Origin: Herbaspirillum chlorophenolicum
GTDB lineage: Bacteria; Pseudomonadota; Gammaproteobacteria; Burkholderiales; Burkholderiaceae_D
Direction: 5' to 3'
DNA: 64,000 nucleotides
NCBI RefSeq assembly: GCF_001189955.1
Contig: NZ_LFLT01000004.1
Span: 102,952-166,951 of the forward strand
The notes under the pieces were generated by a model. The model searched no databases. It was not told the origin of the DNA and saw nothing but the letters and a program-made list of their open reading frames with translations. How positions within the stretch are numbered: position 1 is the first letter of the stretch; every line of letters starts with the position of its first letter. Positions 60,192 through 64,000 of the stretch are shown here, piece after piece. Both the position numbers and the translations under genes were made by a program.

Positions 60192-60473
60192 ATGAACATC
60201 AAGAACATTACCGTTGCCGCCGCTCTCCTGGTCGCCGCTGGCGCCGCCCTGGCAGAAGCACCATATCCACCTGAAACCGCTTTCGTGTCGACCCAGACTC
60301 GCGCCGACGTCAAGGCTGAACTGCAACGCGCCCGTGCCAACGGCGAACTCGCCGTTCGCAATGAATACCCTATCGTTCGCCAGGCCAGCTCTCACCTGAG
60401 CCGCCAGCAAGTGGAAAACGAAGTGCAGCAAGCCAGCAGCAGCAAGGCCGACAGCCTGTACAACGGCGCCTGA
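60192..60473 (+). CDS. DUF4148 small secreted protein
   Basis: A 93-aa protein with a signal peptide (MNIKNITVAAALLVAAGAAL, cleavage near ALAE) and the DUF4148 pattern TRADVKAELQRARANGEL then NEYP. The C-terminal half is rich in Ser/Gln/Ala. AGAAGGAC lies upstream of the ATG. These proteins are abundant in Burkholderiales, often in several copies, and are of unknown function; they may be stress-linked. It is divergent from the LysR gene. Confidence 0.82.
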   Translation: MNIKNITVAAALLVAAGAALAEAPYPPETAFVSTQTRADVKAELQRARANGELAVRNEYPIVRQASSHLSRQQVENEVQQASSSKADSLYNGA

Positions 60474-60926
60474 TAGACGTTTTCGCACGACCGCCATTCA
60501 GCCTCACGGCAGCGTTCCGCCACCGCGCGTCCGAACCACCGGTACCGGGCTGAAAAACGGGTAACAGGAAGTACGCAGTACCGAAGCCTCACATCAGTAC
60601 GGCAGCACCAACTGCCATGCCGCCTGCGAGACCTGCAACGCATGACAGCTGGTGCCCCCTCCTCTTCAACTCCCCTCGCCTCCCTCTTTGTATCGCGCTT
60701 TTGCACGCAATTTGCATTGCCTGAGGCCAATCCCACCAAATTGCGCATCCCGGACCTTGCCCACGGGATGTTTTGCTGCATCGCAACATACAAAACCTCA
60801 TCAGAAAGCCTTGTCAGGCAAGCTTTTCCTTGAGATTTTGACGCACCAGATGTAAAGTCAAGGGTTTGTTCCCTCCGGCCTAGCTAGCGGTTGTTCGTCA
60901 AAGTCGGGCCACCTATTTTTATCCCT
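60474..60926 (+). other. intergenic region before lysC
   Basis: This 453-nt stretch between the DUF4148 gene and lysC shows no recognised gene. The last about 100 nt hold a plausible lysC promoter (60830-60858). The first about 130 nt are GC-rich without a clear terminator. No lysine-riboswitch structure was recognised. Confidence 0.5.
60830..60858 (+). promoter_or_regulatory. candidate promoter of lysC
   Basis: -35 TTGAGA (60830-60835), 17-nt spacer, -10 TAAAGT (60853-60858, 4 of 6 matches). Transcription would start near 60865, about 60 nt before the lysC ATG. Confidence 0.5.
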
Positions 60927-62180
60927 ATGGCTTTATACGTTCACAAATACGGCGGCACTTCGATGGGCTCGACAGAGCGCATCAAGAATGTCGCAAAGCG
61001 CGTTGCCAAATGGCACGACGCAGGCCACCAGATCGTCGTCGTCCCCTCGGCGATGTCTGGTGAAACCAACCGTCTGCTGGGCTTGGCCAAAGAAATCATG
61101 GCCCAGCCCGACGGCCGCGAACTGGACATGCTGGCCTCCACCGGCGAACAGGCTTCCGTGGCGCTGCTGGCCATTGCGCTGCAAGCGCTGGGCAAGGAAG
61201 CCGTTTCCTACGCCGGCTGGCAAGTGCCGATCAAGACCGACTCCGCCTTCACCAAGGCGCGCATCCGCTCGATCGACGACGCCAAGGTGCGCCGCGACCT
61301 GAACGCCGGCAAGATTGTCATCGTCACCGGCTTCCAGGGCGTTGACGCCGACGGCAACATCACCACGCTGGGCCGCGGCGGTTCCGACACCTCGGCCGTG
61401 GCAGTCGCCGCCGCCATCAAGGCCGCCGAATGCCTGATCTACACCGACGTCGACGGCGTCTACACCACCGACCCGCGCGTGGTCAGCGAAGCGCGCCGCC
61501 TGAACACCGTCACGTTCGAGGAAATGCTGGAAATGGCATCGCTGGGTTCCAAGGTGCTGCAGATCCGCTCCGTGGAATTCGCCGGCAACTACAAGATGCC
61601 AACCCGCGTGCTGTCGTCGCTGACCGACCCGCTCATGCCGCTCGCCGAAGAGACCGTCTCCGGCACCCTGATTTCGTTTGAGGAAGACACCAACATGGAA
61701 CAAGCAACCATCACCGGCATCGCATTTTCCCGCGACGAAGCCAAGATCACCGTGCTCGGCGTACCTGACCGTCCGGGCATCGCCTACCAGATCCTGGGTC
61801 CGGTCGCCGACGCCAACATCGAAGTCGACATGATCATCCAGAACCAATCTGTCGAAGGCAAGACCGACTTCACCTTCACCGTGCCGCGCGCCGAATACGC
61901 CAAGGCAGTGGAAGTACTCGACAGCAGCGTCAAGGCCCACATCGGCGCCGCAGCCATCAACGGCGACACCAAGGTATCGAAGGTCTCGGTGGTGGGCGTA
62001 GGCATGCGCAGCCACGTCGGCATCGCATCGCAGATGTTCCGCACGCTGTCGGAAGAAGGCGTCAACATCCAGATGATCTCCACCTCGGAAATCAAGATCT
62101 CGGTGCTGATCGACGAGAAGTACATGGAGCTGGCCGTGCGCGCCCTGCACAAGGCGTTCGACCTGGACAGCGCCAAGTAA
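60927..62180 (+). CDS. lysC: aspartate kinase LysC
   Basis: First step of the aspartate family pathway, giving lysine, DAP, threonine and methionine. The start MALYVHKYGGTSMGSTERIK (ATG 60927) gives 417 aa. The amino-acid-kinase domain includes TLGRGGSDTSAVAVAAAI; two C-terminal ACT domains (about 265-417, beginning near ATITGIAFSRDEAKITVLGV) are the usual feedback site. No Shine-Dalgarno is obvious. An extended start at 60891 is not supported. The DAP genes of the same pathway are 20 kb upstream. Confidence 0.96.
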   Translation: MALYVHKYGGTSMGSTERIKNVAKRVAKWHDAGHQIVVVPSAMSGETNRLLGLAKEIMAQPDGRELDMLASTGEQASVALLAIALQALGKEAVSYAGWQVPIKTDSAFTKARIRSIDDAKVRRDLNAGKIVIVTGFQGVDADGNITTLGRGGSDTSAVAVAAAIKAAECLIYTDVDGVYTTDPRVVSEARRLNTVTFEEMLEMASLGSKVLQIRSVEFAGNYKMPTRVLSSLTDPLMPLAEETVSGTLISFEEDTNMEQATITGIAFSRDEAKITVLGVPDRPGIAYQILGPVADANIEVDMIIQNQSVEGKTDFTFTVPRAEYAKAVEVLDSSVKAHIGAAAINGDTKVSKVSVVGVGMRSHVGIASQMFRTLSEEGVNIQMISTSEIKISVLIDEKYMELAVRALHKAFDLDSAK

Positions 62181-62233
62181 CCGCAACACGGAAAGTCCGG
62201 CGGACAAATCGGCGATTTTTTGCAAACCGTCGA

Positions 62234-62262
62234 TTGACCAAACGCAGTTGAGAAGCTATTAT
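62234..62262 (+). promoter_or_regulatory. sigma-70 promoter of tRNA-Ser
   Basis: -35 TTGACC (62234-62239), 17-nt spacer, -10 TATTAT (62257-62262), 5 of 6 matches in each box. It lies 42 nt before the mature tRNA 5' end, leaving a short 5' leader to be removed by RNase P. Confidence 0.8.
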
Positions 62263-62303
62263 GCGTGACTTCGCTGAGGCAACGTAGTAACTGCCTGCAG
62301 TGT

Positions 62304-62397
62304 GGAGACGTGGCCGAGTGGTCGAAGGCACTTCCCTGCTAAGGAAGCATATGGGCTTAAACCTGTATCGAGGGTTCGAATCCCTCCGTCTCCGCCA
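62304..62397 (+). tRNA. serX: tRNA-Ser (GCU)
   Basis: The sequence folds as a class II tRNA of 94 nt including encoded CCA. The acceptor stem is GGAGACG/CGTCTCC, the anticodon stem CTTCC/GGAAG has loop CTGCTAA with anticodon GCU (62338-62340), a long variable arm follows, and the T arm is GAGGG TTCGAAT CCCTC. Discriminator G precedes CCA. It reads AGC and AGU codons. A promoter lies upstream and a terminator 34 nt downstream. The gene name is by function; numbering of serine tRNA symbols differs between genomes. Confidence 0.97.
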
Positions 62398-62430
62398 ACA
62401 GTATGTTTTGAGAAGTTCGTAGTTGTTCGC

Positions 62431-62467
62431 AAAAGCCGCTCTGTCCCAGTGACTCAGCGGCTTTTTT
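62431..62467 (+). terminator. terminator after tRNA-Ser
   Basis: AAAAGCCGCT (62431-62440) pairs with AGCGGCTTTT (62456-62465) around a 15-nt loop, with a run of six T (62462-62467). It begins 33 nt after the tRNA 3' end. Confidence 0.85.
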
Positions 62468-62514
62468 GTTTCCGGACGTGTTTTAACATCCGTTGAAATC
62501 CAGCATCTTTAGCA

Positions 62515-62775
62515 GTGTCCCCACATACCGCCAAAATCGATGCCCAAGCTCGCCATCCCGGCCTGGTGGCTCGCAAGCTGGTCGACCAAGGCATCGCCCC
62601 AACCAACACAAAAAAGAAAACCAGCGCCAGCAGAACGAGGCCGACGCCAATACCGTTAAAAGCTGGCGCGCTCACGGGTGCATTGTTCGGCGGCGCTGTC
62701 GGCGAAGCCATCGACAACAACGCACTCAACAATCATGGATGCCAGGACTGCGGCCATACCTTCAACAAGCCGTAG
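62515..62775 (+). CDS. possible small protein with glycine-zipper and zinc-ribbon-like end
   Basis: An 86-codon frame starting with GTG 62515. The middle LKAGALTGALFGGAVGEAID looks like a glycine-zipper membrane segment and the end reads CQDCGHTFNKP, a CxxC zinc-ribbon-like pair. These features suggest a real small protein. Against it are a rare start, no ribosome-binding site and an overlapping antisense frame. The length and N-terminus may be wrong, or it may be a decayed gene. Unrecognised as to function. Confidence 0.35.
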   Translation: MSPHTAKIDAQARHPGLVARKLVDQGIAPTNTKKKTSASRTRPTPIPLKAGALTGALFGGAVGEAIDNNALNNHGCQDCGHTFNKP

Positions 62776-62824
62776 TTTTCTCCCGTCCTATCCGTTTTCC
62801 CCATGAATGCCCAGTCTGTACACA

Positions 62825-64000
62825 CTAGGCATTTTTATATCTCGGACTCCTCTGCCATGCAGACACGTACGTGTCCTGATCATTATTCTTTTCGGATTGC
62901 AGGCAATATTTTTCTTCCCCTTCATGGATCGCTTTCAGGGATTTGGCAACTTCTGTTTGAAACAATGCGCTGTCCACATCCCGGATCGGCTCACTGTCAA
63001 ACAGAATCTGTTGCGCATGACGATTGTTAGGTGCCCATACATGATGATTGACAGGGATTGTCCTGTCTGGCGCTGCTTTTGTGATGTACTTTTTATCCTG
63101 AAAATAATCTTCAAGTTTACTATTCAACAAAAACATCTCATGAGAACGCACGACTTTAATATCTGTACTTACCGGTGCGACAGGCACCGTATCGATATAA
63201 AAAGCTATCGTGTTTTTTTGATGGCAAGTTGCCATATGCACAATCGCGGTATCTACCGTTACCACGATATCTGACAGTTCAATCAGTGGTATGACATCCA
63301 GTACACTTTGCGAATCAAAAAGAAAGACATGATCCAATGCCTCCAAGTGTTGAATACTGTCTTTTTCTCCAATCAGCACAATGTGGTATTCAGTGCTTAG
63401 TAACTGGCACACAATACCAATCTGCTCATCCGACAAAAACCGTGCTGCAACGCTACCAAAAGGATTGAACACGGCAATCTTTTTCCCCCCGGCATCGTCC
63501 AGAGACTGCAGGAAAGACAAGGCCTTCTGCCTGATGTCGTCACTGACAAACAGCTCATAGTGCAGGTCATCCGCTGTCACGTGAAGCTGGTCCAGTAATG
63601 TGCGTAACTGCGCAGTCACGTGACTTTCAGGGGAATAGTAGGGAATAGGAAAATTAAACGTCGCCAGATTACTTTTATTAAAGCCTGCCAGGATCGGTGT
63701 TTTTATATATGAACAAAACACAATATTCCTGATATCAACATACCGGTTACATCTGACATCAACTGCCAGATCAAATTTGTCTTTCCTGACCGCCCTGATT
63801 GTGTTGAGCCATGCCCCCAAGCTACTGTCGTCATACACAAATGTGCCGCTGACATGAGGGTTATATTGAATGATGTCTAAAGAAGACTTCCTGGAAGATA
63901 CGTAGACCGCATAACCACACCTGGACAGATTCCTGATTAACGCTGTAGTGGCAATCATGTCGCCAATACGATCGTTTCTGACAATCAGGATTTTTTTGAC
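62825..64000 (-). CDS. glycosyltransferase family 9 (heptosyltransferase-like), 5' end outside window
   Basis: LPS or surface-polysaccharide glycosyltransferase. The visible reading frame runs from base 64000 to a TAG at 62825, about 391 codons, and no start is needed within the window. Its first residues read VKKILIVRNDRIGDMIATTA, the GT9 N-terminus, so the gene starts at or just upstream of 64000. The C-terminal half has the nucleotide-sugar motif VVTVDTAIVHMATC. Composition is clearly AT-richer than the rest of the window and codon use differs, suggesting transfer. The donor sugar is unknown; ADP-heptose is only a family guess. The last about 60 residues have no clear family match. Confidence 0.85.
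   Translation of the reverse strand, partial: VKKILIVRNDRIGDMIATTALIRNLSRCGYAVYVSSRKSSLDIIQYNPHVSGTFVYDDSSLGAWLNTIRAVRKDKFDLAVDVRCNRYVDIRNIVFCSYIKTPILAGFNKSNLATFNFPIPYYSPESHVTAQLRTLLDQLHVTADDLHYELFVSDDIRQKALSFLQSLDDAGGKKIAVFNPFGSVAARFLSDEQIGIVCQLLSTEYHIVLIGEKDSIQHLEALDHVFLFDSQSVLDVIPLIELSDIVVTVDTAIVHMATCHQKNTIAFYIDTVPVAPVSTDIKVVRSHEMFLLNSKLEDYFQDKKYITKAAPDRTIPVNHHVWAPNNRHAQQILFDSEPIRDVDSALFQTEVAKSLKAIHEGEEKYCLQSEKNNDQDTYVSAWQRSPRYKNA

Noticed and set aside
60859..60926. Lysine riboswitch upstream of lysC
   Set aside because: The leader is about 60 nt, too short for the aptamer, and its conserved elements are not visible.

Overview
The window is a 64 kb piece of a GC-rich chromosome that looks like the core genome of a betaproteobacterium of the order Burkholderiales, most likely family Oxalobacteraceae and close to Herbaspirillum. 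That placement is inferred from gene order and protein style: rpsB-tsf-pyrH-frr-uppS-cdsA-dxr-rseP-bamA-skp-lpxD, smc-zipA-ligA, dapC-dapD-yffB-dapE-prmB, and a paired cphA'/cphA locus. No species marker such as 16S rRNA is present.

Layout. 1-11,960 (minus strand) is a long housekeeping run read from rpsB towards lpxD: translation factors, UMP kinase, isoprenoid and phospholipid precursor synthesis, the envelope protease RseP, BamA, Skp and the start of LpxD. It has its own promoter and intrinsic terminators after rpsB and tsf. 12,057-16,511 (plus) carries map, glnD (PII uridylyltransferase) and an rRNA pseudouridine synthase. 16,573-24,633 is a cyanophycin locus: a minus-strand pair (ABC exporter with an N-terminal zinc-ribbon-like extension, plus a DUF1854 protein) diverges from cphA' and cphA. 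24,770-33,581 (minus) holds def, galU, ligA, zipA and smc. 33,838-36,928 holds a lone branched-chain-amino-acid-type binding protein and a chemoreceptor. 37,259-42,037 is the lysine/diaminopimelate cluster ending in prmB, followed by a YheS-type ABC-F ATPase. 44,257-45,854 is an amino-acid ABC transporter of binding protein and permease with no ATPase gene beside it. 46,017-49,216 carries a small secreted protein divergent from an OmpR/EnvZ-type two-component pair, with a FlhE-like periplasmic gene overlapping the kinase. 49,252-53,252 (minus) is radA, a TcyP-type cystine symporter and alr, divergent from lplT. 54,795-58,508 (minus) is a tightly packed tsaB-rimI-udg-SnoaL-like-DUF1853 string. 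58,620-62,180 carries a thioredoxin-like protein, a LysR regulator, a DUF4148 protein and lysC. A tRNA-Ser(GCU) at 62,304 is followed by an AT-richer tail with a doubtful small ORF and the 3' part of a GT9 (heptosyltransferase-like) gene that leaves the window.

The most interesting accessory biology is the cyanophycin locus. It has two synthetase-type proteins, one lacking the Mur-ligase C-terminal domain, beside an uncharacterised exporter-type ABC protein and DUF1854 partner. A second pattern is a set of long, perfect, U-poor hairpins 20-27 nt downstream of several stop codons (map, glnD, cphA, dapD, frr). All function calls come from reading the translated sequence; no database search was run.
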